Both the position numbers and the translations under genes were made by a program. 64,000 nt of DNA from an uncultured Saprospirales bacterium (GTDB lineage: Bacteria; Bacteroidota; Bacteroidia; Chitinophagales; JADIYW01), in contig CALLKF010000155.1 of NCBI GenBank assembly GCA_938008535.1, positions 1 to 64,000 on the forward strand. Reading direction: 5' to 3'. This document shows, piece by piece, positions 9,634-18,491 of the stretch (its first letter is position 1; every line of letters starts with the position of its first letter). The notes below the pieces were generated by a model. That model made no database searches, was not told the DNA's origin, and saw only the letters and a program-made list of their open reading frames with translations.

Positions 9634-9783
9634 TTAATCTAAATCTATATCTTTTAAATCATCTATTAGTTGATCTCTTTTTTCTTCGTATTCTTTTTTG
9701 TCTTTTATAGTTATAGTTTTATAGATTCTAAAAATCCAATATGCAAAAAATCCAATAAAGAATAATATAAAAAGAGAATCCAT
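9634..9783 (-). CDS. 49-residue membrane microprotein, translationally coupled to uvrB
   Basis: The ATG overlaps the uvrB stop in a TAATG arrangement, which suggests translational coupling. The product begins MDSLFILFFIGFFAYWIFRI, one membrane span. A strongly charged tail follows (KDKKEYEEKRDQLIDDLKDIDLD), probably a short helix in the cytoplasm. No family was recognised. The hydrophobic-then-charged layout resembles another microprotein in this window at 51070-51198. The exact overlap and regular amphipathic tail argue for a real gene; expression is unproven. Confidence 0.6.
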   Translation of the reverse strand: MDSLFILFFIGFFAYWIFRIYKTITIKDKKEYEEKRDQLIDDLKDIDLD

Positions 9784-11810
9784 TATCCTAATTTTTCCTG
9801 CCATTTAAACATCTCATCTCTTAATCGAGCTGCTTCCATAAAATCCATTTGCTTAGATGCCTTCTGCATAGCTTTTTTTAATTTCTCTACTTTTTTTTCT
9901 ATTTCATTCGTGCTTAAATATTCGCTTTCTTCTTCAGCAGCATAAACCAATTTATCTTGTTCGTCTTTGTATTTATTATCTGCAGTTTTATCGAGTTTTC
10001 GAATATCTAAGATTGTTGCGCGATGCAAAATGTCTTCTTTACTTCTAAAAATAGTTTTTGGTGTAATGTTGTGTTCGATGTTATAGGCAATTTGTTTTTC
10101 GCGTCTTCGTTCGGTTTCTTCAATCGTTTTTTTCATCGATTTTGTCATCACATCTGCATAGAAAATAACCAAACCGTTTGCGTTACGTGCTGCACGACCT
10201 GCAGTTTGAGTTAAGGAACGAACGTTGCGCAAAAAACCTTCTTTGTCAGCATCCAAAATGGCAACCAAACTAACTTCAGGAATATCTAAACCTTCGCGCA
10301 ATAAGTTGACACCAATCAGCACATCGAAATCGCCTAAACGCAAACCCTGAATAATTTCTACGCGTTCCATGGTATCAACATCGCTGTGCAAATACTTGCA
10401 TTTGATATTTAGTTTGGTTAGATATTTCGACAACTCTTCACTCATTCGTTTCGTTAAAGTAGTTACCAAAACGCGTTCGTTGGCAGCAATGCGTTTATGA
10501 ATTTCATCCAACAAATCATCAATTTGATTAACACTTGGTCGCACATCAATTGGCGGATCGAGCAAGCCAGTTGGTCGCACTACTTGTTCCACAAATTCGC
10601 CTTCTGTTTTCATTAATTCATAATCGCCTGGTGTTGCAGACACATAAATAATTTGGTTCAACAACGATTCGTATTCATTAAAATTCAACGGGCGATTATC
10701 CATCGCGCTCGGCAATCGAAAACCATATTCCACCAAATTTAATTTTCTGCTTCTGTCGCCACCATACATCGCGCCAATTTGCGGAATGGTTACATGACTT
10801 TCATCTACAATTAATAAATAATCTTCCGGAAAATAATCAAACAAACAAAACGGTCTGTCGCCTGCATGTCGTCTATCAAAAAATCTCGAATAATTTTCAA
10901 TACCACTGCAATAACCGAGTTCGCGCATCATTTCCAAATCAAAATTTACGCGCTCATCTAAGCGTTTTGCTTCCTGTGTTTTTCCAGTTAAATTATAATA
11001 CTCAACATGTGCTTTTAATTCGTCTTGAATTTCATTGATGATAGTTGGCATCATGTTTTTCGGTGCGATATAAATGTTTGCAGGAAACAAGGCAATATCA
11101 TTTAATTGTTCGATGCGTTTGCCAGAAGCTGGCTCAAACGACTCGAGTTCTTCGACATCATCGCCCCAAAATACAATACGATATGCATAATCAGCATAAG
11201 GTAAAAACACTTCGACAGTATCGCCAATTACTCGAAAATTTCCACGCTGAAAATCAGCAGTGGTGCGCGAATACAAAATGCTAACCATATTAAAGAGCAA
11301 AGTATTTCGAGAAATAGTTTGACCTTTGGAAATGCGAATAATTTGGTTTTTATATTCTGCCGGATTTCCTAAACCATAAATACACGAAACCGAAGCCACC
11401 ACAATTACATCGCGTCTTCCACTCATTAAAGAAGTTGTGGTGCTGAGTCGCAATTTTTCTATTTCTGCGTTAATCGATAAATCTTTTTCGATGTAGGTAT
11501 CGGAAACAGGAATGTATGCTTCCGGTTGATAGTAATCATAATACGATGTAAAGAATTCAACTTTATTATCAGGAAAAAACTCTTTGAACTCAGTATATAA
11601 TTGTGCCACCAATGTTTTGTTGTGCGACAAAACTAAAGTTGGTCGTTGCGTTTTTTCAATAACATTGGCAATGGTAAATGTTTTTCCAGAACCAGTAACA
11701 CCTAATAAAACCTGTTCTTTTTCATTATTAAAAATACCTTTACTCAACTGATCGATAGCTGTTGGTTGGTCGCCTGCTGGCTGATAATTGGAATGAATTT
11801 TGAATGGCAT
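9783..11810 (-). CDS. uvrB: UvrABC system protein B
   Basis: 675 residues, normal length. UvrB is the damage-verifying helicase-like subunit of nucleotide excision repair; it is loaded by UvrA and then recruits UvrC. Visible motifs are the Walker A LLGVTGSGKT (about 36-45), the damage-probing beta-hairpin region YYDYYQPEAYIP, the Walker B-like DESHVTIPQIG, and helicase motifs LLREGLDIPEVSL and QTAGRAARN. The C-terminal UVR domain (KKAMQKASKQMDFMEAARLRDEM) contacts UvrC. A TAGATTTG box lies only 7 bases upstream of the start. The microprotein gene downstream overlaps its stop. Confidence 0.97.
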   Translation of the reverse strand: MPFKIHSNYQPAGDQPTAIDQLSKGIFNNEKEQVLLGVTGSGKTFTIANVIEKTQRPTLVLSHNKTLVAQLYTEFKEFFPDNKVEFFTSYYDYYQPEAYIPVSDTYIEKDLSINAEIEKLRLSTTTSLMSGRRDVIVVASVSCIYGLGNPAEYKNQIIRISKGQTISRNTLLFNMVSILYSRTTADFQRGNFRVIGDTVEVFLPYADYAYRIVFWGDDVEELESFEPASGKRIEQLNDIALFPANIYIAPKNMMPTIINEIQDELKAHVEYYNLTGKTQEAKRLDERVNFDLEMMRELGYCSGIENYSRFFDRRHAGDRPFCLFDYFPEDYLLIVDESHVTIPQIGAMYGGDRSRKLNLVEYGFRLPSAMDNRPLNFNEYESLLNQIIYVSATPGDYELMKTEGEFVEQVVRPTGLLDPPIDVRPSVNQIDDLLDEIHKRIAANERVLVTTLTKRMSEELSKYLTKLNIKCKYLHSDVDTMERVEIIQGLRLGDFDVLIGVNLLREGLDIPEVSLVAILDADKEGFLRNVRSLTQTAGRAARNANGLVIFYADVMTKSMKKTIEETERRREKQIAYNIEHNITPKTIFRSKEDILHRATILDIRKLDKTADNKYKDEQDKLVYAAEEESEYLSTNEIEKKVEKLKKAMQKASKQMDFMEAARLRDEMFKWQEKLG

Positions 11811-11817
11811 GGTGTTA

Positions 11818-11825
11818 CAAATCTA
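11818..11825 (-). promoter_or_regulatory. Possible -7 box (TAGATTTG) very close to the uvrB start
   Basis: The minus strand reads TAGATTTG, a TAnnTTTG match, 7 bases before the uvrB ATG. Used as a -7 box it would give an almost leaderless mRNA. A near match (TATCTTTTG) lies a little further upstream and may be the real one. Confidence 0.3.
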
Positions 11826-11913
11826 ACATAAACAAAAGATAAGAACTCTATTTTGATTTAGAAAATGTATGTTTAAATAAAACAAAACCGTATTTTTAAT
11901 TAAACATAAAAAG

Positions 11914-13200
11914 ATGAAGCAACCGATTTTTACACTATTTCTTCTTTTATTTCTTTTCAATAATTCTTCTGCGTCTGATTGTGGAAACGGAAGATATAAA
12001 AACAAACTATTTTCTACGGTGAAGCGCACCAACAATATTGTGTACGCAACCAAACCGCAAAGCAACGGCGTTCCAATTCAGTTGCGTTATGATGTATATG
12101 AACCGCAAGGTGACACAGGTCGAAATCGTGCAGTGATGCTGTTGATTCATGGTGGCGCGTACTTAAAATTATTAGACCAAAACAGTCCTGATATAGTTTT
12201 ATTGTGCAATTATTTTGCTCAGTTAGGTTATGTTGCTATTTCTATAGATTACCGCCAAGAGCCAAATTTATTAGGTTTGCTATCAGAAGAAGTTATGGTG
12301 AAAGCAGTTTCGCGCGCGTTGATTGATACAAAAGATGCTATCGATCATTTAATCGATACTTATTCGAATGGAAATCCATATCGCATTGATACTTCTAAAG
12401 CATTTATTGGTGGTGTTTCGGCTGGTGCGGTTTCTACCATGTTTATTACTTATTTAGATAGCTTGCAAATGTTGTCACCGAAATATCAGCAATGGATCAT
12501 AGATGCCAATGGTGTGAATGCTGATTCTATTTTGCGTCATCGTTTTGATAAAATAAAACCAAAAGCAGCTATTAGTATTTCTGGTGCCATTTTAGATACG
12601 AATTGGATAAAACCCAATGGAATTGATTTATTATTAAATCACGGTTCTGTTGACCCAATTGTTCCATACAATTATGGAAAACCTTTTAGTATTCCTACGT
12701 TGCCTTATTTATATGGTGGAAAAGCCATGAATGCAAGAGCTTTGCATCAAGGAATATATGTTGAGTTTGAAGATTGGATTGGCAGAAGTCATGTGCCATT
12801 TTTTAATTTAGATTTGGGAAATATTTTAACATTACAATTAATCAACCAACCGATTTTTGACAGTACCAAAAGCCATATCAAGAATTTTTGTTATCGTTTG
12901 TTAGATTGCAACCGCGTTACTGGAATTCGTGAAAACGTAGTTGACAAAGCCAATGTTTTTCCAAATCCAACTCAACAAAACTTTACAGTTGAATTACCTA
13001 AAGCAATTGGTTCAAAAGATTGGACTGTTGAATTGTACGATATTTTAGGAAAACAGGTTTTTGCTCGAAATTATGATAACAGCTATCAATCTATAGAAAT
13101 AAACCAAAATCTATCGCCAAATATCTATTTCTTAAAAATGTATTATGAGCAAAACGGCGAGACTTTTGTTTATACTGCGAAAGTGGTGATTGGAAATTAA
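11914..13200 (+). CDS. Secreted alpha/beta hydrolase (carboxylesterase-like) with T9SS type A sorting domain
   Basis: 428 residues. A signal peptide (MKQPIFTLFLLLFLFNNSSA) precedes the mature protein. The hydrolase core has the oxyanion motif LLIHGGAYL, the nucleophile elbow GGVSAGAVS and a later HG/DPIVPY strand carrying the likely acid. The histidine is probably in GRSHVPFF. This matches secreted esterases or lipases acting on acylated glycans or small esters. The C-terminal ~85 residues begin NVFPNPTQQNFTVELP and end FVYTAKVVIGN, a typical type A sorting domain for T9SS export and cell-surface attachment. The substrate is unknown. Confidence 0.85.
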   Translation: MKQPIFTLFLLLFLFNNSSASDCGNGRYKNKLFSTVKRTNNIVYATKPQSNGVPIQLRYDVYEPQGDTGRNRAVMLLIHGGAYLKLLDQNSPDIVLLCNYFAQLGYVAISIDYRQEPNLLGLLSEEVMVKAVSRALIDTKDAIDHLIDTYSNGNPYRIDTSKAFIGGVSAGAVSTMFITYLDSLQMLSPKYQQWIIDANGVNADSILRHRFDKIKPKAAISISGAILDTNWIKPNGIDLLLNHGSVDPIVPYNYGKPFSIPTLPYLYGGKAMNARALHQGIYVEFEDWIGRSHVPFFNLDLGNILTLQLINQPIFDSTKSHIKNFCYRLLDCNRVTGIRENVVDKANVFPNPTQQNFTVELPKAIGSKDWTVELYDILGKQVFARNYDNSYQSIEINQNLSPNIYFLKMYYEQNGETFVYTAKVVIGN

Positions 13201-13225
13201 TTTTCTATTTTATTAAATGTTATGT

Positions 13226-13286
13226 TTGCCGTGGTTCGTGTCTCACGAAACACCACATAAGGTTCGTGAGACACGAACCTTGGCAA
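13226..13286. repeat. Long perfect palindrome (17-bp stem) of a dispersed family
   Basis: Arms GGTTCGTGTCTCACGAA (13233-13249) and TTCGTGAGACACGAACC (13263-13279) pair perfectly around a 13-base loop. Outer bases TTGCC and GGCAA extend the stem after a short mismatch. It lies 32 bases after the stop of the esterase gene. A 15-base part of the right arm recurs at 61892-61906. No T-tract follows, so it is more like a REP-type palindrome than a simple terminator. Confidence 0.7.
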
Positions 13287-13413
13287 GATAAGCACTGAAA
13301 GATAAATAATAGTAGAAACCAACTCTAACAGGATTTGGCGCTTCGCTTTTAAAAAGTATATTTATGGTAGGCAGTTCGTTGATTGGAAACAACGAATGGC
13401 AAAAACAACAATT

Positions 13414-13824
13414 ATGAAGAGCGCACTATTAATATTAGTATTATTCCAAAATCTAATGATTAACGGGTCTAATGACATGGATAAAAAGATTTATGGCAAA
13501 TGGTTTTTAGTTAGTGGAATGTATGTTGACCATTGTGGTATACCTTCTGATCCAGGACCACTTAATATGGCAGATTCATTGATTGTATTTAATAGTGACA
13601 ATACCTTTACAACTATTGTTCAAGAAGATCAAAAAGTTTACATCCAAAATGACAGTGGTGTATACTCTTTCAGAGATACTATGGTTATGGATTCGGTTCT
13701 TACTCAAAAATGGTACTTAAAACTTAAAAATTTGGAATATGAATTACAATTCATTGATGAAGATCGTGTAACCGTGATCGAGTATGGCTACAGAATGGAA
13801 CATTATTATCGTTTAGATCGATAA
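13414..13824 (+). CDS. Small secreted protein, lipocalin-like
   Basis: 136 residues from the ATG at 13414, which begins a good signal peptide (MKSALLILVLFQNLMINGS). An ATG at 13396 would only add MAKTTI. The mature part starts with KIYGKWFLVSG, then alternating short strands (ADSLIVFNSDNTFTTI, YIQNDSGVYSFRD, KWYLKLKNLEYELQFIDEDRVTVIEYG). That resembles the small lipocalin-like domains of Bacteroidota, in which a G-x-W motif begins an eight-stranded barrel. The assignment rests on pattern only, and the ligand is unknown. It is a stand-alone gene. Confidence 0.55.
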   Translation: MKSALLILVLFQNLMINGSNDMDKKIYGKWFLVSGMYVDHCGIPSDPGPLNMADSLIVFNSDNTFTTIVQEDQKVYIQNDSGVYSFRDTMVMDSVLTQKWYLKLKNLEYELQFIDEDRVTVIEYGYRMEHYYRLDR

Positions 13825-13928
13825 TCTTCTTATTGCTTCGATAATGCACTCGCCACTTTTCCTCTATTAACATCTTTTTTGCTTATCATTCCATAACATT
13901 TCCTATTTTTACCGTATAAAATTAAAAT

Positions 13929-14453
13929 ATGGAATTTAAAGAAATTATTGCAGTGACTGGTGTACCAGGTTTAAAAAAATTAGTAGCGAACAGAAATGAT
14001 GGTTTAATATTGAGCGAACTGGATGGCTCTAACAAAAAATTTTATTCTAATCGTCAGCATATGTTTTCGCCGTTAGAAAACATTTCAATTTATACAGATA
14101 ACGATACAGTGGTTTTATTGGATGTGATGCTGGAAATGAAAGCGCAAAAAGCAACGAACGCACCAGTGGAACCAAATGCATCGAACGATGATTTGAGAAA
14201 TTATTTAGGAAAAATTTTACCGAATTTCGATAGAGAACGCGTAAATGTTTCTGACATCAAAAAACTACTAAAATGGTTTGCTGTTTTAGAACCGTTAGAT
14301 GTAATTAAAAAAGCAGAAACAACTGAAAGCGATGAAGCAAAAACGATAGCGAAAAAAGAAGTGGCAAAACCGAAAACAGTTGCACCAGCAAAAGATGTAG
14401 TGATGCAAAAACAATCGGTGCAAAAACCACGTCAGACTAAAAATAAAGTGTAA
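13929..14453 (+). CDS. DUF5606 family protein
   Basis: 174 residues. The N-terminal ~70 residues (MEFKEIIAVTGVPGLKKLVA, then ISIYTDNDTVVLLDVMLEM) match the DUF5606 family, a small Bacteroidota-specific domain of unknown function. A conserved helical segment follows (LRNYLGKILPNFDRERVNVSDIKKLLKWF). The C-terminal ~40 residues are a Lys/Ala/Pro-rich, probably disordered tail. No signal peptide is present, so it should be cytoplasmic. A strong hairpin terminator follows directly. Confidence 0.8.
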   Translation: MEFKEIIAVTGVPGLKKLVANRNDGLILSELDGSNKKFYSNRQHMFSPLENISIYTDNDTVVLLDVMLEMKAQKATNAPVEPNASNDDLRNYLGKILPNFDRERVNVSDIKKLLKWFAVLEPLDVIKKAETTESDEAKTIAKKEVAKPKTVAPAKDVVMQKQSVQKPRQTKNKV

Positions 14454-14468
14454 CTCAAATATTGCAGT

Positions 14469-14502
14469 AATCCTTGAAGGTTTTAAAAACCTTCAAGGAT
14501 TT
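14469..14502 (+). terminator. Rho-independent terminator after the DUF5606 gene
   Basis: An almost perfect inverted repeat with arms AATCCTTGAAGGTTTT and AAAACCTTCAAGGATT (one base between them), followed by TTTTG. It lies 16 bases after the stop codon and before the M3 peptidase gene. Confidence 0.75.
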
Positions 14503-14531
14503 TGTATGTTTAAAACATAAAGAATATTTAA

Positions 14532-16232
14532 ATGAAAACCATCACTCGCAACAAACGCAGCTATCTTGCAGATAATTTAGTGGTACACACTTGGCAAGAT
14601 ATTGCAACCTATTACGATGAATTATCAAGCAGAACCATTAATAATAAAGATGAATTATTGAAATGGATGCACGATAGAAGTGAAACCGATGCCGTTTTAG
14701 ATGAAGAATATCGTTGGCGTTATATACGTCAAACATGCGATACCGAAAACGAAATTGATAAAAAAGCGTACGAAGATTTTATTCAAACGATTATGCCAAA
14801 TTGGATGACGTTTGCCAATCAACTGAATAAAAAATTAGCTGAAAATCCATTCATCAATGAATTGGATCAGGAACGATTTTTTATTTATTTGCGTGGTTTG
14901 AAAAAAGAAATTTCTTTATTCAGAGATGAAAATATTCCGTTGTCGCAACAAGTACAATTAAAATCGCAAGAGTACGGAAACGCAATTGCTGCGATGAGCA
15001 TTGAGCACGAAGGCAATGAATATACGTTGCCGCAAGCTGCAGTTTTCTTGCAAAATCAAGATAGAAATTTACGAAAAGCGATTTACGAAAAAACAGCTGA
15101 CAGACGTTTGAAAGACCGCGATAAATTAAATGTTTTATTTTCTGAGTTAGTACAAATTCGTCATCAAATGGCTTTGAATGCTGGCTTTGAAAACTATCGA
15201 GATTTTATGTTTGCTGAACTCGGCAGATTCGATTATGATGTAAAAGCGTGCGAACAATTTCATGAAGCCATTAAATCAGAAGTGATTCCGTTGGTGAAAA
15301 AAATTCATCAAAAAAGAAAACAACAATTAGCGGTAACGTCTATGTTTCCGTATGATTTGGATGTTGATGCAGAAAATTTACCAGCATTAAAACCATTCAA
15401 TACTCAAGATGAATTGATTGACAAATCTGTTGCTTGTTTAAATAAAGTAGATCCGTTTTTTGCAGAGTGCATTTCCATCATGAACAATATGCATTATTTG
15501 GATTTGAACTCGCGCAAAGGCAAAGCTCCTGGTGGTTACAACATGACGTTGCCAGAAATTGGCGTGCCATTTATTTTTATGAATGCAGCAGGCACACACC
15601 GCGATTTGGAAACGATGGTGCACGAAGCTGGACACGCAGTGCATTCGTTTTTGATGCGCGATTTGCCATATAATTTTGATCAGGAAATTACTTCTGAAAC
15701 AGCAGAACTGGCATCAATGAGCATGGAATTGATGACATTTGATGGTTTGGATGCGTTCTATAACGAAGCAGATGCAAAGCGTGCGATTGAAACACATTTG
15801 GAAGGAATTATTACTATGTTACCTTGGATTGCATTAGTAGATAAATTCCAACATTGGATATACACGAATCCAAATCATACGATTGATGAGCGTGAAAATA
15901 AATGGCTGGAATTTCAGAGTGAATTGAGCAGTGCTGAAGTTGATTGGACAAATTATGAAGATTACAGAAAAACATTGTGGCACAAACAACTGCATATTTT
16001 TGAAGTTCCTTTTTATTATATAGAATATGGAATTGCGCAATTGGGTGCGATTGCAGTTTGGCGAAACTATAAGCAAAACAAAGCGAAAGCGATTGAAGAT
16101 TATAAAAATGCGTTGAAATTAGGTTATACAAAATCGATACCAGAAATGTATAAAACTGCTGGCATCGAATTTAATTTCTCTAAAGAATATGTGAAAGAAT
16201 TAATGGATTTTTTGAACAGGGAAATTGGGTAA
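14532..16232 (+). CDS. M3 family oligoendopeptidase
   Basis: 566 residues, usual length for PepF-type M3 peptidases. The zinc-binding motif HEAGHAVHSF is at residues 364-373, with the second glutamate ligand in ITSETAELASMSMEL about 25 residues on. The catalytic cleft region HKQLHIFEVPFYYIEYGIAQLGA is also well conserved. These are cytoplasmic metalloenzymes that cut short peptides and recycle peptide fragments. No signal peptide is present. It stands alone between two strong hairpins. Confidence 0.93.
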   Translation: MKTITRNKRSYLADNLVVHTWQDIATYYDELSSRTINNKDELLKWMHDRSETDAVLDEEYRWRYIRQTCDTENEIDKKAYEDFIQTIMPNWMTFANQLNKKLAENPFINELDQERFFIYLRGLKKEISLFRDENIPLSQQVQLKSQEYGNAIAAMSIEHEGNEYTLPQAAVFLQNQDRNLRKAIYEKTADRRLKDRDKLNVLFSELVQIRHQMALNAGFENYRDFMFAELGRFDYDVKACEQFHEAIKSEVIPLVKKIHQKRKQQLAVTSMFPYDLDVDAENLPALKPFNTQDELIDKSVACLNKVDPFFAECISIMNNMHYLDLNSRKGKAPGGYNMTLPEIGVPFIFMNAAGTHRDLETMVHEAGHAVHSFLMRDLPYNFDQEITSETAELASMSMELMTFDGLDAFYNEADAKRAIETHLEGIITMLPWIALVDKFQHWIYTNPNHTIDERENKWLEFQSELSSAEVDWTNYEDYRKTLWHKQLHIFEVPFYYIEYGIAQLGAIAVWRNYKQNKAKAIEDYKNALKLGYTKSIPEMYKTAGIEFNFSKEYVKELMDFLNREIG

Positions 16233-16250
16233 TTCTAAATACGTAAATTA

Positions 16251-16289
16251 AAAAACAGAAGGCTTCACTAAGTGATGCCTTCTGTTTTT
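16251..16289. terminator. Bidirectional terminator
   Basis: The stem AAAAACAGAAGGC pairs with GCCTTCTGTTTTT, extended inward by TCACT/AGTGA with one T-T mismatch. A-tract and T-tract flanks make it work for both the peptidase gene (+) and the thioredoxin-like gene (-), which converge here. Confidence 0.85.
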
Positions 16290-16305
16290 ATAACGGAACT
16301 TGTTT

Positions 16306-16911
16306 TTATTTTTTCCATTTAATGCCACAGCCAATTGCTTTGGTTGAAGTTGTTGCAACTGGTTTTCCAGCCAATAATGCATCTATTGCGCTTTCTGCAT
16401 ATTTCTCTTTTACATCGGCAGCTTTTTCCCAATTATCATCAATCGCACCAATGTATTGCACTACAAATTTGTCGCCTACTTTTTGAACAATAAATACATG
16501 TGGTGTTTTTATTGCACCAAATTGTTTTGCAATGTTTTGCGATTCATCATACAAATAAGGAAAATTAAATTTTTTTTCTTTTGCACGTACTTGCATAGCT
16601 TCGAAATTATCTTCTGGATATTGTATGGCATCATTCGGATTGATAGCAATTACTGGATATCCAGCTTTTGCATATTTGTTATTTAACGCCAAAATTCTGT
16701 CTTCATACGCCATCGCATACGGACAATGATTGCAAGTAAAAGTGATAATAAAACCTTTTGAATCTTTGTAATCAGCCAATGAAACTTTTTTACCATCAAT
16801 GTTTTGTAAGGAAAAATCTTTGATGTTATCACCAACTTTGTAGCCATTTTGTGCCATTGAAAATAAAGTGAAACTAACAATCGCCAACAGCGATAAAACT
16901 AACTTTTTCAT
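16306..16911 (-). CDS. Secreted thioredoxin-fold protein (AhpC/TSA-like, CxxC)
   Basis: 201 residues with a signal peptide (MKKLVLSLLAIVSFTLFSMA). The AhpC/TSA-type core runs from GDNIKDFSLQNIDGKKVSL to the redox motif FTCNHCPYAMAYE (Cys60, Cys63). It continues with FGAIKTPHVFIV, the cis-proline region. The CNHCPY variant defines a family of exported thioredoxin-like proteins common in Bacteroidota; function is usually given as thiol-disulfide exchange or peroxide response in the periplasm. It is cotranscribed with a TlpA-like gene (2 bases between), supporting a shared redox role. Confidence 0.85.
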   Translation of the reverse strand: MKKLVLSLLAIVSFTLFSMAQNGYKVGDNIKDFSLQNIDGKKVSLADYKDSKGFIITFTCNHCPYAMAYEDRILALNNKYAKAGYPVIAINPNDAIQYPEDNFEAMQVRAKEKKFNFPYLYDESQNIAKQFGAIKTPHVFIVQKVGDKFVVQYIGAIDDNWEKAADVKEKYAESAIDALLAGKPVATTSTKAIGCGIKWKK

Positions 16912-16913
16912 AA

Positions 16914-17399
16914 TTATAATTTAGAGTGAATAAAATCTTCTAACGCTTTTTGATCGGCAAAATCACCTTCGTGAAAATTTACGTTTTCGCCGTTTTTGTA
17001 TAAAATAGTTGCTGGAATAGTACCTGACCATTTCGGTTCAATTTTTTCAATCCATATGTTTGGATTTCCTGCTGATAATAAAAAACATTCTGTAGTGTAT
17101 TTTCTCATGTTTAAAAATTGCTCAACTCCAAACACGCGCGATTTTGCATCTTGACTAACCAAGATTATTTTTACTGGTTTGTCTTTATAAGCAATGGTAG
17201 CAGTTTGAAATAACGGCAATTCTTCTACACATGGCTTGCACCAAGTTGCCCAAAAATTTACTACATACAACGTATCATTTTTTTGAAGCACACGATTTTG
17301 ATATTGTGGCAAATCAAAAATCGGCACAAAGGTTTGAGCAAACGAAACTGTGCTTATAGTACAAAGAATAATAAAAAGTAATTGTCGATAGTAATTCAT
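16914..17399 (-). CDS. TlpA-like thiol-disulfide oxidoreductase
   Basis: 161 residues from the ATG at 17399; a TTG three codons upstream is less likely. A signal peptide (MNYYRQLLFIILCTISTVSFA) exports it to the periplasm. The active site is FWATWCKPCVEELP (Cys54, Cys57), and the cis-proline is in GTIPATILYKNGE. TlpA-type proteins reduce disulfides, for example during cytochrome c maturation or in oxidised envelope proteins. It is the first gene of a two-gene unit with the CNHCPY thioredoxin-like gene. Confidence 0.88.
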   Translation of the reverse strand: MNYYRQLLFIILCTISTVSFAQTFVPIFDLPQYQNRVLQKNDTLYVVNFWATWCKPCVEELPLFQTATIAYKDKPVKIILVSQDAKSRVFGVEQFLNMRKYTTECFLLSAGNPNIWIEKIEPKWSGTIPATILYKNGENVNFHEGDFADQKALEDFIHSKL

Positions 17400-17495
17400 G
17401 TATTGCAAATTAACAAATTCTAATTCGCTTTGTTTAATGACTTTGTAAAAATCAACATAATTTAAGGTTGTTTAAGATTTCCGTTTTGTGTTTTA

Positions 17496-17503
17496 TATTT
17501 TTG
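17496..17503 (+). promoter_or_regulatory. -7 box (TATTTTTG)
   Basis: Matches TAnnTTTG, 21 bases before the ATG at 17525, the distance expected for a short leader. A TTG at 17468-17470 is slightly too far upstream to be a confident -33 element. Confidence 0.45.
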
Positions 17504-17524
17504 CAGAAATAGTATTCCGTTTTA

Positions 17525-17938
17525 ATGAAAAATATGCAAGAATTAGTTGCTCAATTTGAGCAAGAAACATTGCCAAAAGAACAGTGGACACACGAAGCAC
17601 ATTTATCTGTTGGTTGTTTTTATGTGTTTCATTTTGGAAAAGAAAGAGCGTTAGAAACAATACGTACCAACATAAAAAAATATAACCTTGCTGTTGGTGG
17701 CGAAAATACGGATACTGCTGGTTATCATGAAACAATTACAATATTTTGGATTTGGAATATCAATGAGTTTATAAAAAATCACGGAAAAGAAAATACGTTA
17801 GAAACGGTTATTCAGCAATTTATTTCTAGCAAATACGCAGATAAAAGTTTGCCTTTCAGCTATTATTCAAAAGAATTATTGCTTTCTACAAAAGCTAGAT
17901 TGAATTTTATAGAACCAGATATTGCTGGTTTTGTCTAA
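17525..17938 (+). CDS. Uncharacterised cytoplasmic protein
   Basis: 137 residues, no signal peptide. It carries well-spaced polar motifs, QWTHEAHLSVGCFYV near residue 20 and GYHETITIFWIWNI near residue 65. I recognise this W-T-H-x-A-H-L / Y-H-E-T pattern from unnamed bacterial proteins of similar size, but I know no assigned function. The conserved His and Glu residues could form a metal or catalytic site; this is speculation. It is preceded by a good -7 box and stands alone. Confidence 0.6.
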   Translation: MKNMQELVAQFEQETLPKEQWTHEAHLSVGCFYVFHFGKERALETIRTNIKKYNLAVGGENTDTAGYHETITIFWIWNINEFIKNHGKENTLETVIQQFISSKYADKSLPFSYYSKELLLSTKARLNFIEPDIAGFV

Positions 17939-18054
17939 TAATTGAAATTAATTTATTATCAAGTTGGCACAATAATTGAACTTTTTAAGCGTTCTTAACA
18001 TTAATATATTAACTTGAATGAGTAAGAATCAGGTTAATTTTCATATTTTTATAT

Positions 18055-18480
18055 ATGCGATTTTTTAGCTCAATACTTTTAACTCTTTTTTGCAGCAGTT
18101 TATTTGCTATGCAATCTCTAAAGTCGTTGGAAAAATACACACCAAAAAATAGCAACAGTCCATGCGTTCAGGCCTTTTTGAATTCAGAAATGTTGAATTG
18201 TGGTACTTTTATTTCAAAAAAATCAAAAGGAATTTTAACAGTTTCTAAAGACAATATCAATAAAATTTATTTCAATGTAACGTTAAAATCCAACATTGGA
18301 AAGAAAGATGAGCCACCCATTTATTTGCGTTTCATTAAACAAAAATCGTTAGACATTAACGAAATTATGGAATATGCAGAAGATGGTGATGAAATTTATA
18401 TTGAACAGTTTGTTGCTTCTGTTAATAAAATTGATTTAAACTGTGCACCAGCTAGTTTTACGATTAGTACAGATTTATAA
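18055..18480 (+). CDS. Small secreted protein of unknown function
   Basis: 141 residues starting with a signal peptide (MRFFSSILLTLFCSSLFAMQ). Three cysteines follow in the mature part (SPCVQAF, MLNCGTF, LNCAPASF), which could form disulfides. The rest alternates short beta-like segments. No family recognised. It converges with the first glycosyltransferase gene of the polysaccharide locus, 11 bases away. Confidence 0.55.
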   Translation: MRFFSSILLTLFCSSLFAMQSLKSLEKYTPKNSNSPCVQAFLNSEMLNCGTFISKKSKGILTVSKDNINKIYFNVTLKSNIGKKDEPPIYLRFIKQKSLDINEIMEYAEDGDEIYIEQFVASVNKIDLNCAPASFTISTDL

Positions 18481-18491
18481 ATCAATCTTTA

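Noticed and set aside
15438..16131. Overlapping open frames on both strands inside the M3 peptidase gene
   Set aside because: They are shadows of a strongly conserved coding region; no signal peptide, motif or start context supports them.
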